Positions 1-15,100 of a stretch of 64,000 nucleotides of DNA are shown in pieces. Below the pieces are notes generated by a model. It was not told where the DNA came from. It did no database searches and worked only from the letters and a program-made list of their open reading frames with translations. The stretch lies in assembly GCF_035582795.1 (NCBI RefSeq), contig NC_134368.1:32486501-32550500 (forward strand). Reading direction: 5' to 3'. A program made the translations under genes and the position numbers. This DNA comes from Mycteria americana. Its lineage: Eukaryota > Chordata > Aves > Ciconiiformes > Ciconiidae. Position 1 is the first letter of the stretch. Each line of letters opens with the position of its first letter.

Positions 1-2732
1 AAAATCCTAGGTGTGAGCCCCTTCTAGGGGCTGCTAAAGGGAAGGGAGAAACCTGAACACATTTTAGGCAGAATTAGGCAACCAATGAGCTGATTCCTTG
101 CCTGGATGAACAGCAGCACTGTCCTGAATTTCCTACATGCTCTTTCCATTTTTTACATACCCTCTATGCCTAGCATACATCCCAGTCCAGCTACAACAAC
201 TTTCACTACAGAATCTCCAAGGTGCCATATTCAGGGAGAAAACAAGGCCCCAGCTAAACCTACAGGTTTTATGTTACACACTACACCCCTCTTGCCTGGC
301 ATAACAATAAATTAGGGAAGAGACAAGAATCTCACGTGGAATTATATGCACATACATATAAACAAAACTTTTCTTGCAGTAGCTGAATCAAATTTTACAG
401 GAATATGTCTGTGTTATTCAGTGCTTTTGCAACACACTGCCAAGCAGATTCATTTGGCCTGCTAAAAGATCTTCAGTTCTGAGAAAGTTGCTTGCTACAA
501 AGCCAGCAAAATAAATTCAATTGCATGAGCTCTCAAGTATGTACTGACACTAAAATGTCTTCCCTAGTGCCTCTCTTAGTCTTTAGATTTCAGCCACTAT
601 TTCAGACACCACTGAAAGAAAAATGTTGAGCCCTTTGTATCTATATTGCTTAATATTTTGGTTTCATTTCAGCAGATTTCTCACTTTGAGGAAGGTTAGA
701 AAAAAATGGCTTAAACACATCTTTCAGATCAAAAAAGAATGTATATCCTGTCTTAACAATTTTTTTTAAAAACAAATTAGAGCTAAAATACATTTGAGAC
801 ATAAGGAAAATTTTCACAGTGACCATAACAACTGTGTTTCAAAGCGGTGCTTGTGGGTAAGATATTTTGAATCACAATGTTTTTTAAAGGGAATGAGGAA
901 CAAACAAAGCCACCGTTTTCCACTCTGCATACAGCAGAATGAATGAGCAATGCACTGAGTCACTAGAACTCATTTGAACTAATATCCACAACCAAAAGTG
1001 AGCTCAGATGCAAATGAACTTAGTAGTGAGAAATACTGGTCTACACAAGAACTAAAGAAACCTTATCCCTCCCAGATTGCCCCATACTCTATGGCTTTGA
1101 CTGGGAAGTGCAGGGAGCACCCTCTGCATCCTTCTTCCTCTTTTCTTCCGCTGTGCCTTTTCTCTCTGGCCTCTGTGGCACTCTCGAAAAATGAACCACT
1201 CTGGAAATACAGATAGTTGAAATACTGCTGGTAATCCTGAGCAGAGACTACATCAAGCCTATCTGATGTTGGCAGTTGTCAACTGTGGCAATTCCTATGG
1301 TTGCATTCACCTGTAAACAAGCATTTTCTTTCACTCCCTCAGGAAGAAATGAAGAAAACATAATTGATATGTCACCTGAAAATTACCCTCCTCAACAACG
1401 TATCAGTGAGCTGGCTGCTGCAGAGGTCCGATTAACACAGGACTGACAGGGAAAAAATTAGTATCTGTTAGTACAGCTTTTTCACAACTAGAATGAATTA
1501 CAGAGACTAGCAAAGAATGCCTCTATCTAGGACAAGTTTGTCCCCAGACAGGTTATTATACACAAGTATGCCCCACTGAAGCTGTATGTGCAAGCAAAGG
1601 TCAGATATTTTTGCCATCACACAAAGCTCTGTGACTATAAAGTATCCAACCCCTGTAACCTGGCTTGCCCTTTTAGAATAAGATACTTGCAAAGGCATTT
1701 ATCACTTCAGTATGATTGCAAAAAACTGTGTCAGTTACTGTGCACTTTCATATTTGCTCTCTTTGATAAGCACTGGAATTGTGGGGTTTTTTAAATAGTT
1801 ATTTTTGCAAAGATTTAGAAAATGCATGAGAAACCACTTTCCAAACTAATTTGATAATCAAAATTAAGTCTTAAAGGAAATTCGTAACTAGAAACAAGGA
1901 AACATTAAAAAACTGCAAACTGCAAGAGATCATATTTCAGTGTTTTAAGTAATTGCATGGCATCCTTTACCTCCTAATATTAAAAAATAAAGTTGAAGAC
2001 TGGAGAAAATAAAATAAAAAAAATTAGTTCTTCAGAGTAGGATAACTCAGACTTTTTTACTAAAAAACCTCAAATATTAATGTTTATATTGACCTGCACT
2101 GAGAAAGAGGGAGGTTCTGTACCTGGAGAACCGGGTGTGACTTAAGGCAAAAGTCTCCATTCCTCAGCTCCCCACAAAAGGGGAGCTTTGTTAAGAGTTA
2201 AGGATCAGAACCTTCAGATCCTTACCCAGTTTAAAGCTCTCCATGTGTGTAAAACCAAAAGTATGGCATGAATGCAGAAAGTTAAGTCTTTATGCTAGTG
2301 TCAGTGACTCAGGGCCCAGTTTATTATTGTGCTAATGCAGCACTTTGTATCTTCCAAACAGCACTCTTCTCCTCTCTAAAGTCTGAACACAAAACAGCTT
2401 ATCGGTTATTCTCAAAGGTGGTACAAGTAAAAGTTCAGTGTATTGGGGCACAGAAGAAAGAAATGTTCCTCTTAGATTAATTAAATGTACATGTGCTATC
2501 TTAATATTGGTTTTCAAGAGAAGGCAAAAATGATGTCGGAATTAACAAAAATGCTGACAAATTAATAACCAATAGGTTGATTTTAATGTCACCTCTGCTC
2601 CATCTTTCTTTGGAGAAACAAGTCATGAGGAAAGGGCATACTTCATTCTCATTCTCTCTGTCCTTCCCCCACCCCAACCACCCCATGCAGGTAACCCGTA
2701 TCTGTGTCTCTCCCCCACCCCACACGATGCAG
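1..2732. other. No supported gene; AT-rich DNA upstream of the SANT gene
   Basis: I see no open frame with conserved character here. The first coding exon of the SANT gene, which should end with one base of a split codon, was not identified. If PPAT exon 2 lies left of the window, as inferred, this is also PPAT intron 1 in antisense. Confidence 0.5.
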
Positions 2733-3170
2733 GTAACCCAACGTCAGCAATAGAGGCTTCCAAAACACCGGCTTTTATTCCAACAGTAGCAAATGAAGGA
2801 GGAAAACACTGGACTGTTAATGAAGTCAGAGCTTTGATACGCATATGGTCAGACAAAAATATCCAGCAACAACTGGAGGGGACAGTGAGAAATAAAAGAA
2901 TATTTGAACAGGTTGCTGCTAGACTTCAAAAGTTCGGAATTGACAGGGACTGGAAGCAGTGCAGGACAAAATATAAAAATCTGAAACATGAATACAAGAG
3001 TTTAAAAAGTGCCCAAGACTCAGGGAGTACAAGTAAAAGTATGAAATTTTTTAATGAACTGGATGCTATTCTGGGGCACAGCACCATGGAACAAGCAAGT
3101 AAATCAGATAATGATGAAAGTGAGAGGCCTCCAGAATGGACAGAAGCAAAATCTGAAAAGGACTCCATAG
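2733..3170 (+). CDS. SANT gene exon A: first Myb/SANT-like domain
   Basis: The acceptor is the CAG ending at 2732 and the donor is GTAAGT at 3171. Two bases complete a split codon, then 145 codons follow. The domain starts with GGKHWTVNEVRALI and ends near FFNELDAILGH, followed by an acidic tail with SDNDESE. A second possible acceptor ends at 2690, 42 bases upstream in the same frame. Confidence 0.85.
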
Positions 3171-6100
3171 GTAAGTACTTCAGCTACCCATATATCATTT
3201 AAAATTTGTAGTCTTCCAGCACTAAAGAGACCTTAAAAGACAAAAAAAAGGCAACCAGCTAGATTAACCGATTTGCTGGGGGGGGGGGGGGGGCGGAACA
3301 CGGAATGGAAATTTGCTATTTTGTCCAGTTGTTCACTTTACATTATAAGCTAATCTTTCAGATAGATTGATTCTTTTTTTAATAAAATTGAGAAACAAAG
3401 AGGAAAAAAAGATTAAGACATAGGATAAGAGACAGTGATACAGAGAGACCATTCCAGTCAAAATCATGGCAGAAGAGACTGTTTCCAGCTTAGATTAAAA
3501 AATGGATGAGAGAGATGGTCAGACTGTGTTACTGGAAAAATGAAGACATTGAGCAAAATAAGTCTGTAGTTACAGACATTGGTTAAAAACTTAACAAGTA
3601 AACTGTCTTTCTCTTATAGTCTCCAGTAGCCCAGTTTTACTGGCCTTTGGAGCAAGACTCCCAAACTAGTGAGACAACTATTGTGAAAATAGCAAAAGGA
3701 ATAGCACCAAGAATGCTGTCAGAGCTTGCCTTTATTTTTGTGTGGTTATTGACGAATAACTTGGTAATGGATGGATTAATGCAGAATTAGAGTAGACTGA
3801 TTAACCTAACTACCCAGGAGTTAAAACATTTTTATTGGTATGTACAACCAGAAATAGGCCTGTTGTTTAAGAACAGAATTAAACATAAAACTCTTTATTA
3901 CACAGTAAGAATCCTACCCAGGGGATGATATTACGGTGGCCAAATATAAGACTAGAAGTTAGTAAAGTAATGGAAGAAGTCAAGAAAAATATAACACAAA
4001 GACAGTCTCTGGCTGAAAACTATGAGAGCATTTTGGGGGAAGATTCACTCTTCAGTTGGTGTTTCTAGGCTCTTTGCTAATGCATCCACTACTGCCTGCT
4101 GGCACAAAGAGCATCCTAGGTTGGACGGATCTTTTGATTTGACACAGCCCAGCTGTTCTTATGTAGTACACAAATGCAGTGCCCTAATTAACATAGCATT
4201 ATTTATGCAGAAATGCCTGGAGACACAGGTGAAGAGGACTCTGTTAGTAATATGTCAGAAGACCTACGGGTTGCAGATATAAAGAAAGTTTCTGACTCAG
4301 GTAAACTGGAAAGTCTTCTATTTTATATAAATCCTTAAATTTAGTAAGTTAAAATGGATTTCTAAAATAAGCCCACATTGTAATGACGGTTGGAAAATGC
4401 AGAGGCCTAAAAAACTTCTAAGCAGGAGATAACGTCAAAGTGACAACCATACTTTCAATAAATACAGGCACACATGCACATTTACAGTGCTCTGCTAAAT
4501 TTAATAAAAAGCCTAGTAAGTAATCTTTCCAAAGATTCATGACCTAAGATGTAAAGAAGTAGAAACTATTGGTCTAAGCAAGTTGAGTGCAATGTATTAC
4601 TGCATTTACTTTTATTTAAACTATGTCTTCCCAAGGATTAGAATTGTTCAGTCTCTTGTGCATAAACTAATATGGCAGTGTTTTTCACAATATAATGTGA
4701 TCAGTATTTAATATAATTGTGTAAATGCTCACATCAGGGGATGAAAACTTCATTTAAGGGTATCACTACTAGCACTGAATATGAAGGTCATACACTCTTT
4801 ACAAAGAAACATGGTTTACACCTGAAAGCGTAACTTTCAGGGGAAGTGGGAATTTAATATTCAGCTAGAGACACATGAAAGTCTCAAAGGCTAATGGGCT
4901 TGACTGTCCACAACAGAAGACCTCATGATCTCTTTCAGTAGCATGAGGCAGAATATGGTCTAAATTAGGCGTTAAGGAGTAGTCTTACAGAATTTAAAAT
5001 GGTCTAATGTGAACTTGAAAGATTTTAATGTCAAATTAAAAATCTTCTGACAGATGATGTTACTGTAAATACTACTCCAGAGAATCTGGCAGCTCTGCAC
5101 ATAACGAAAGAAACATCTATGACAAGTAAGTAAAGCCATGGTTGATCATGAGGGGTAATTTGAAGTATACTGGACAGCAGTATTCTTGTTTTACCATTCA
5201 AGAGCAATTACATTTATTAATTTAAATTTACTAACAAAGAAATATATAACTGGCCTTTTACCAGATCACCATAGGCACTTTAGGCATTCATTAGGGAAAA
5301 ACAGATTGTCATGAAAAGTGCATTGCCTATAGGGACGTCATTTTGAGAGAGACAAAATATATAAGAAATCATAAATAGTACTTTGTGGGATCCAATTAAC
5401 ACTACTTGTAAAATGCATCAAATTCTATTTCTCCCCATCAACAAGTAAAATTACTACATATAGATGAACAGTAGTAAGACACTGTAATAATACACAGATT
5501 CAGCAGTGCCACTAAACTGTCGTCTGACATAGTTTTCAAATGCCTGCAGCTATGTGATATTGTAACTTTTTGGATTGCAATCTTCCAAGCAATTTATTTA
5601 AGATAAAGTTAACTGAATACTTCTAGTAAAGTTCTGAGTACTCATTTTTGACACATTAACATTCCTTTAGGATAAGTGTAGGTGTTAGACATCTGTAGCT
5701 TACCTTGGTTACCATTACCTTGTCAAATATATGTATTTTAACTGCATATTTTGTTTCTTTCTGGGTAATTGTAATTGCAGTCTGATTTTGTGGGGAAAGA
5801 TTAAAATTGCAAGGGTTTCAGAAATGTCCCTGGCTCAGCCTATCCATTCTAAAGACTACTGTTCAAACTTCTGTGGGGAAAAAAAGGCAAAACTACAGCA
5901 CTCCTTCATGAAGAGATGCAGTTTCAGTTTCCAAAATTCTTTCCCTCATTCCCAAATGAAGAATACAGACAAATCATTTTATCACAGGTGGTAAAAAAGA
6001 CCTAGACTTTAATGTTATTAATGGTAACATAATTAGGTATTATATAAAGAAGAGAAAAGATGCACGCTTTTTACGTTACAATATCATGGAGACCCTTTAT

Positions 6101-9100
6101 TCTCTAGTTGTGGTACATGCCTTTCCTAGACAGTTCAAATAAATTTAAAGTGAGAAACTCGTAAGTAAAGAGATTGTATGTACCTCTGTATTCATGAATT
6201 TACTTGCTGATAAATAGTGAAAAAGGCAATCAGGCAGGGATACTGTATTACATTGGTTCTTTGATATCAGTGGATGTCTGACAGCCCTTAAGATGTGACT
6301 TCTTAAGGACTGCTCCATACTCAACAGAACTTTTGTAGAAAACTGTTTGTCAACAAGCATGTAATTATAATTTATATATACATACTCATGTGCCTTTTAA
6401 AAAAATTTGTAAAAAAAAAATAATTTGGCATAAATAAGAATTTAGAAATTCTGTTAACGTTGTATCAGGGTATCTTCCTAATTAGTACATGGAGTTAATG
6501 TACTCTGCAGTCAGAGTTATACATACGCGTGTCTAGATATATACTAGCTAGCCTGGACAGACATCTGCTTTCTGGCAACTGCAGCTGAATAAATGTGCAG
6601 AGGTGCACAAGCTCCCTCAGAAGTGCATGTGCTTCTCACGATCTTACACGTGGATCTGAGTTACTAACCACAGTAACATCGTCGCCACTGCCAATCTTTA
6701 TAAACAGTCCAATCAGGTTTGCCGTACATACAAGGAAAAAATTAAGATGGTATTAGTCAAAAGACAAATGCGCCAGTTTCAGGAAGATACCTAGTTATTT
6801 GATGTTTCATGGTATTGTTTTTCTCCTCTGCCCACATGTATTTGCTCAAATGCCCACCTGAGAAGGAAAAGACAGAAGTAAATGAATCCTTACACGTTCT
6901 TCTACAGACTGTTAACAGTTTTCTGAAATGTCTCTCGCAGCATTGCCCTGGAGTAGCTTTCTCAGCAGACTGGCCAGCAGAGGGTGCAAGACCATCACAG
7001 CAATCACAAAACCCATTTCATCAGAGCAATCACAAAACCCATTTAGTTTTTTGCAAAAGCAGCCTAGGAAAGGCTAGGGTCACTGTAAATTTTTCTCTTT
7101 TCTGGTAAAAGATACCCGTATTATATCAATCTGGAAATAAAACCTTATTTAGTCATTTTGACTGATGTTTTCTATTTCATGGGATCACTTTTAAGGACAG
7201 TTAATTCCAGAAATCTATTCAGAAGAGCAAATTGCTTCAGTTTGCACAGGCAGTAGTCAGTCAATTTTAATTCCATGTACTTGTACTTTCCACATGTGTC
7301 AGACTTTGCAGTACAACCACAGATGGTGTATAGGTGTTTGATTAAATCTTAAATGTCAGGGGAAACAACAGTGGAGATGAAAACAAGATTCTGAGAAATG
7401 CCAGTAGCCTGATGTTCTTAAAAAATACCTACAAGTATTTCGCTTCAAACAGATGACCTTTCTTGTCATTATATTTTTAGGATTTTTGGTGCCATGCATA
7501 CTTTAGTAACGTCCCTCTCCTGACAAATGTGGAGTAAGTAATGACATTGCCAAGATACATTCCTAAGCAAGGGCTTTTTAAAAAATGGTTGTTTAAAGTC
7601 AAGATCTTAAGTCGGTACATACTCAGGCACTTACGCTGGCTTCTTTTGAACGTTTACTGCTGCGTGCTTGGAATTTTAAAATGTACAAACATAAAGTCAA
7701 AAGATAATGTTTTAATACACACACCTTGGGCTGGTGTGAAGTAGAGTATTTCAGAGAAGTGCAAAAGCAAAAGTTCTTGATTATTCACTGGCTTAGCCCA
7801 AGGCATACTCGGGCTGCAGACACAAACTCCTGACTGTGCATCCAGAGCTGTCTGTATCCAGTCTCATAGATCTGCACAACAGAGACAGCAGCAACTTTGC
7901 AAGCTGTTGGAGAGTAAACATAGGCCACATGCTGAAAAAATTTCCCTGTCTTTGGTATTCCCCACTCTTTTATACTATACAAGACACACGAGAGTAAGGA
8001 TTAGGAGACAAATTACTAATCTTGCCTCATGAGCCAGAAAACAGGATAAATAGTGATAGTGACAGAGTGCCAAAAGAGAACAGAGTTTGTATCGGTCTGA
8101 GCAGGTAAAAGACAAGACTGTGACAGCATTGCTCTGGTGGCCTTGCCAGCAATGCTTCAAACGCAACGTAGAAATTAAGCATATTTGCTGGCAACTGTCT
8201 ATAGCTTCACTAAACAATGTGGACAGAGCCACTGTATTTTATCCATGCTAGAAACTGTTGATGATTTGTTGTTTGGCTCAGTGTTGCTCTCCTCGTGACC
8301 TTCCCCCAAAAACTCTGAACGGTGGCTTAGAAAAAAAGCCAGGCTCCCTACCCACATTCTTGGCTTGCCAAGGAAAAAAAAATAAAAGGGTGCATGATGC
8401 TGGTTCACATCGTAAAGAACGTCTAATGCAAACAAGGCCGTATTGACTTGGGGGTAATTTTTAATAAAATGGCTCTAGATCATGCTTTATTGCTCAATGT
8501 TCAGGGGCAATATTCTTGAATGGACTGAGAACAGGCTGGGAGCCAGAAACTGCTCTCATCGATCCACAGTGTGGCCTTCACCATTTAATCTCTGTACAGC
8601 AGTGTCCTCACCTGGAAACGAGGATCGGAAAGACCACTTGCATCATCCGCCTGTCAGTCCATCCGTCAGTCCCAGGGCGGTGGGGTGGAGTTCTCCCTTT
8701 AAACATCAGAGGGCCAATGGCAGAGGAGTAGAGATCTCCTCCCCGTGGAGGGGAGCCCAGGGACACCTCTGTCACTGTGCCCGAGCTGAGCCGGGGCCCA
8801 GCTGTCTGATGTAAACCCCTCGCAAGCCACAGCGCGGGGGGGGGGGGGGGATGCTCTCAGGACAGGCTTTTAGTACTTTGTCTTTATCACACAGGCAGGC
8901 AGCCTTGCAGATCAATCACCCAGGCACAGCACCCTGATGCAATGTCAGGACCATTGCCCTTTTTGGGGCTAATTCAGTGACTCTTGGCATCAGTCGCTTG
9001 GGAGTCTTTAAATAATTTCAGTATGTATTGAAGCACCCCTTATGAAAATCACTGTCTTGCCTGTTCTGATGCATAGAGGTTCACCAGTTACTACATATCT

Positions 9101-12100
9101 TACAACCACAACCAGCGAACCATTCTACAAATTCTGATCCAGGTTTAAATAACTTAAAGAGTTTGCACATTTAATCCCTAAACTTATATTATGCAGCTGT
9201 TACGTGGTGTTCTGGATTTATTTCAATATATAAGTGCATACACTCTGCTCTTAAGCCCACTACTCAGAGAAATGGCAGCTTTAATGTATTAAGAGATGAA
9301 ATCTTTAACAACAGTTATCATTAATGGCATTCTGAAGTTAGTGATCCTCAAGACATAACTCAAGACCTGTTTAGTTAATAAGAACTCTGTAAATTTTTTT
9401 TTACAGAAGTCATTGAAGATGAGGGGGGCTTTGCCAACTCCACCCCAGCAGCTCTGGAAGCTACACAAATAAAGAAGGAGACGATTGAAATAGGTAGGTC
9501 AAGATTGTGTCTTGATGGTTATAACAGCACATTCTACTTTATTGGGAACTGCAGATTTCTAAAGTTTGTATGTTAGTCCTGCACATTATACTTGTTCTGC
9601 TTCTAGGTTATGATAAAATCTGGTTTTTGTTTGATTTCGTAGTGCAAAAATGCATAAACACTTATTTCTCCTTCCCCCAATTAATAACAAGTTCTGGTTT
9701 TCCCAGACAACATACTTCTTATTATGCGAGATGTGATAAGTCTGCATTTGATTGTGACAAATACTGTTCTTTTTCATACACAGTTGCTAGAGGATAAACT
9801 GGAGAGCTAAATAGCTGTCTCAGAAACACTGAACATTTTATGCCTTGTCTGTCTTTTCAAACTACTTCATGACAGTGCACTTAATTTCAGACTATTCCCT
9901 ATCAAACAGTTGCCATAAATATTCTGAATTATTTTACAAGTAAAACTGAAATCAGAGTCTCAGCAATATGTAGAAGTCATACATTCAATGACAAGTATTC
10001 AGGAGATTTGTTTTATTACAAACATTAAAATTTAACCTTAAAATACAGTAGGGATACTAATCTTGTGGAATAAATGAGCATAGAAACCATGAAAGGTCAT
10101 GAAAAAAAGGCATCAGAGGAAATAACAATGACATTGAAATCTATTGACCTGACATCCTGGATCAAAATATACTTTACAGTAGTGCTGTTTACACCCAGAA
10201 GTTAATGGAAAGACTAAAAAATTCTATTATAATGATTCTGTGAACAACAATTCTTTGCCCTTTTACACTGAGAGTTTCTACCATAAGAATATTTCTATGG
10301 TATGCATCAGTATTTCTGTGACCCAGGCAAGAGCTTCCTTCTTGGCAATTATGTTATCTGGAGTTTGGGTGTAGAGACACCCTATCCAAAACAGCTTTTA
10401 CAGCTGTTTGCATAGGCTGATCTTGATTATGAAAGACAACTGTAAGGAGTATGACACTGAGGACATCAGAGCAATGCTATCACAGCAATGACACACAGAA
10501 ACACAAGTTACATTGAGGATAAAGTAAAGCTTTGTCCCTGAAAGTTCAGAGACATAGCAAGGTCACACTAATGCAAAGAGAAGAGTTCATACACAATGAC
10601 ACAGAATAAAATGTCATGCAAATCAGCTGACTGCATTATACACACAAATTCCCTGTTCCTGTCGGGTAATATCCAGTTGAGGATAGTAATCACACAAATC
10701 AGCAGTATAGAAGTGCCATTGCCAAAGGCAGAAATAGATTAGAGAGGCAGCGTGGTTGAGAGAATGAGCACATAAATGAAAGCCATGGGGTTTTTTGGTA
10801 ATAGTTTAAAAACAAACAAAAAAAATCACTCAAGAACCCAGGAGTAGACCTACTCCTCCATTTTGGCTCAAGGTTGTATTTCCAATAGCTGCAAGTGTTA
10901 AAAGATGCAAGAATTTTCTTAAGAGTTATGGGGTAGCCTATTTATGAAAAAACACTTTTTTTCTAGTACTCCAAGTAAATCACACACACATGCTTATGAG
11001 AGTATAGGTTCTGATTCTAAGTTTTCCATTGGTATAAAATTTATTCCTGCATATGGTTTATGTTTGCCAAATCACTTAAGAGAAAGCAAGTTATAAAGCA
11101 AATATGAATTCCAAGTACTACTCTGTGCATATGTTAGCAAGTACCATTAAAGAAAGCTCATCAAATGAACCACTTCTTATTTACCAGCAATCTCTTATTT
11201 CTAACAGAGTCTAAACCATGCACTCAGTTTTTCAAAACATACAAGGAATATTTACTTCTGACCTTTACTGAAAACTATATTGAAAATAATTGGTCTATGA
11301 CATCCCCTACCAAAATGATGAGAACTAACCTTTCCCTCCCAACCCAAAAAGTAATTCCACATAAAAGTGAACTTCAGCCTCAGAGAAGTCCAAGCATGAG
11401 GAAATGAGCACAGAGTCAGCAGAGCTGGGCTTTGTGTCCACAGATGATTTCAAGAATTCTGAAGGCTTCTGAATTTTACTCCTGAAGGGAATAGTTTTTA
11501 TGCTGTGGAAGAGTGCAAAGCTATTATAACTGCAGCTCTGCACAGGGAAGAAAAAAACTGGCATGTAGACATGCAGAGAAATAATATAATGATGTTTCTA
11601 TCCTGTTAGAGATGGAATTTTGAAGAGAACTCAGATGCTAGTAGAATAAAACATAGTTATTCTGTCTTCCTTGTTTTGTCATTTAAGCCACATAGTATAG
11701 TTTTGGATAAAGACAGCTCTACATATAGAAAGTGCAATTTAAGCAGAGGCTAAAGATTTCCACAAAAGCATTAATGACTTGTTTGTTTTTCAGTTTTTCT
11801 TCTACTTCTGTTATCTCCATCACAAAAGCTCTGTATCAGAGACTACCCTTTCACTCAGAAGTAAAAAAAACATAGCTGTCTCCTAAAGGAAGGCAAAAGC
11901 ATGCAACCTTCGCCACAAAACCTAACATCCCTCCCTGCCCTCCCTCCCAGAATCAGGGAAAGGCACACCTCAAAGTCCAGCTTGGAAACCCACCATGGCA
12001 GCTTACCAAAATGGACTCTAAACCACTTTTTTCTTGTGGCAAAAAGGAGTCCTGAATAGAGGAGAACAAGTAGGAATAAGGAGCAAAGGTCTCTTTTCAG

Positions 12101-15100
12101 TTTCTTTCTGCTGTCCCAGGGAAACTCACAAAAGATCGGAGAAAAGCCCCACCAGCAGCATGAAATGCAGCTTATGCAAAATCACACTGCGTGCAGGTCT
12201 GCCGACAGGTGCCTGTGCCTCCCACTCCTCATTGCACCCGAATCACATGCACAGCTTCCAAACTCCAGAGGAGGAAGATGGTATTCTAGGGCCCAAGTCC
12301 CTGCTGATTTCATGACAGCGGTGGGGGAGCATGCATGACCCCATGAAGGGAAAGGCTGCAGTCCAAGCCCTGTTAGGCGTGAGTGAATCTGCAGACACGT
12401 GCCCTCACAAATGGCACCAAAGCCTCACCAAGCCTGCCCTACCCACATCGTCTAGGAAAAAAACTGGAAGGCACACCTGTGCTAATCAGTGTGTACAAAC
12501 ATGTTATGCAAATCGACTTATATGTGAGATACAAACCATCCGTGTATGCCTTCATGTTTAATCAAGTATTTTAAATCTGTGTTGCATCCACAGCTACCTT
12601 TTGGGGAGTGCAGGGGCAGAAAGAAAGATAGGGCTTACGGGAAATGCCAATAAATCATTTGATTTAGGGAGGCATGTGGCAGAAGACTTGTTATAATTAA
12701 TGGGTTAGACTAATAGGTTACAACATTTTTAATTGAAGATAGGTGTTACCTGCAGAGGATGACAATAATATTAGCAATTTATTTGTCCAAGTCTATTTTA
12801 TTTAAAACTGTGTGTTTCTATAGATGATGATTCTATAAGCACTACCTCAGAAGACAGATCTTGTACACCACTAGCAAAACGGATGGTGGGGACAGGTGAG
12901 TATTAATTTCCATGCATTTATTCTGAAACAAAATCGCATTGTAATTTCAGTACCAAAGCTGGAGCAACCAGATCTCTACTGTAAACACAGCTCTACTTTC
13001 CTACTTCTGAATCCAGTCTAGCTTTATCACTGAACTTAAAAATTAGTTTCATACCTCTATTCCCTGTCATGAGCAAAACTTGCATTAGTACTGTAGTTCA
13101 ACTTTGCATTCTATACTTACCTGATGAACAGCATTTGCCTACTTCTGAATATGTAGGTAAGATTTTTTTCTGCTCTTGAATCCCCAGCAGCATTTTCATT
13201 TGCATGATATTTTGCCTTGCCATTCTAATTTGAAACCACACCGGAAAGCCATTTTCTTATCAATGCTGATATCTTGTTGCTTTAAAGCTTAAGGCCTATT
13301 GCCTTCCTGCATGTAGCACTTAGATACATCTGTCTTTAATTTGACAACAGCAGCAACAAAATTACACTGACAAAATGTGGAATTTTAGATGCCTTGGAGA
13401 AACAAGAGATTTCACTTGCTACGTATTTTGCATACTTAAGAGAAATGTAATAATGTATGGATATTAACATTGTCAAGTTAAAATATTTTCCTAACAAGAG
13501 ATTATTATAAACATTAATGAATCCTTCAGCTTGTTACCAAACCATTAGCTACAATTACACTTTAATGTATGTATATTCAGCAATACTCAGTTGTTGTTGC
13601 ATTTATATTTTCAGATAATCACATTCCCTTGGAAGAAGCACAAAATCACTTTAAAGTTATTACAGTTAATGATACTGGAGCAGGAAAACACTGGAGTGAT
13701 AATGAAGTCAGAGCTCTGATAAACATATGGTCAGATGAAAAGATACAACAAATGCTTGAAGGGGCCACAAGAAATAAAGAAATATTTGAGGAAATTGCCA
13801 GAAGGTTAATGAAACGTGGTATAGATAGAGACTGGAAACAATGTCGCACAAAGTACAAGAACCTAAAATATGAATACCGCGCACTGCAGAAGGAAAATGA
13901 GCATCTTGGTAATCCCAGGAGAAAAATGAGATTTTACGATGAAGTTGACTGTATCTTAAGAAGACAGCCTCTGGGTCCCTCAAGCTGGGGATGTGAAAGT
14001 TCAAGTCTCCTATCAGGTATTCAAAACTTCAGTGATGAGATAAAGCACTTAAAATGAAACTTAAAGTTGCCTGTTGACCCATGCTGTAGGGGTGAAATAT
14101 GTAGCCAGAATGGGGAGGGAAAATAACTGAAGAACCTGTATCTGCATGGTCACGTAGGCAATATGCAGCAAGCGGAAATGGTCTTTGGAGGAGTTTAGAA
14201 GTGAGAACATTAACAAAAAGTGAAAGCACCTGAAGGGTTCAGTGCTATTGGAGAATGTTTGTGCTTTTGGAAGCTTAAGTGAGATACAGTGAAATAGTGC
14301 TAGAAAACGTGGCAGGTTTTAGAGGAGATCTAGCTGGCATGTAAAGTCTTATGGACAGAGAGCTTCATACCATTTAGAACTGCAGAAATCTGTAACAATC
14401 AAGCCAAGTGCAAGGACTCCAAAAAAGCAAACTTCATTAATTCAATTCACACCACAGTCAAGAGAGAGAAAAATCCAGGGCAGTGATGTTTGAGCTCTTG
14501 TAATTATTATACTAATTTTGCTAAAGCAGAATCAGTTTTCTAAATAGGGTTTGCTTCTATTTTACTATCAAAAGACCTCTGATCTAGGGACCACACTGCT
14601 AACCTTGTGTCTGCTGTAAGGGTTCTCATGACTGGGCAACTGCTCCAGCTCTGAGGGGCACCTGCCCCTGCTCCAGGCAGATCAGATGCTTTTGTAGAAG
14701 CAACTTAACCACTGCAGCTTAGAACCCAGTGAGTTATGGTAAACCAGAACTAATTTTGATTTTTCTCAATATGTTAGATAATAATTTGCAACATCACAAA
14801 TGTTAGCTGAGCACTTGAACCATTCCTGCAGCAGAGGCCAGATGGACAGCTGAGCAGAGACTGCTGGAGCCATCCTTAAGCCAGCTGTTCTCAGTCATGA
14901 ATCAGAGCCCCGATGTGGTGTCCAAGGGCACCATACAGTAGTGCCAGTAGTTGAGGCTGGAATGACATCCACACAGCCGTGGGATGACACCACTGCTTCT
15001 CACCTGCCTCATTCTTGTCCTTGATCACATTCTTAAGACAGACATTTTCTTCCAAATCCAGAAACTGAAGATATTACTGCTCATTTCTGTTCTCTGTGAA

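Noticed and set aside
13708-14004. Minus-strand open frame of 98 codons opposite SANT exon F
   Set aside because: It is the shadow of the second SANT domain exon.
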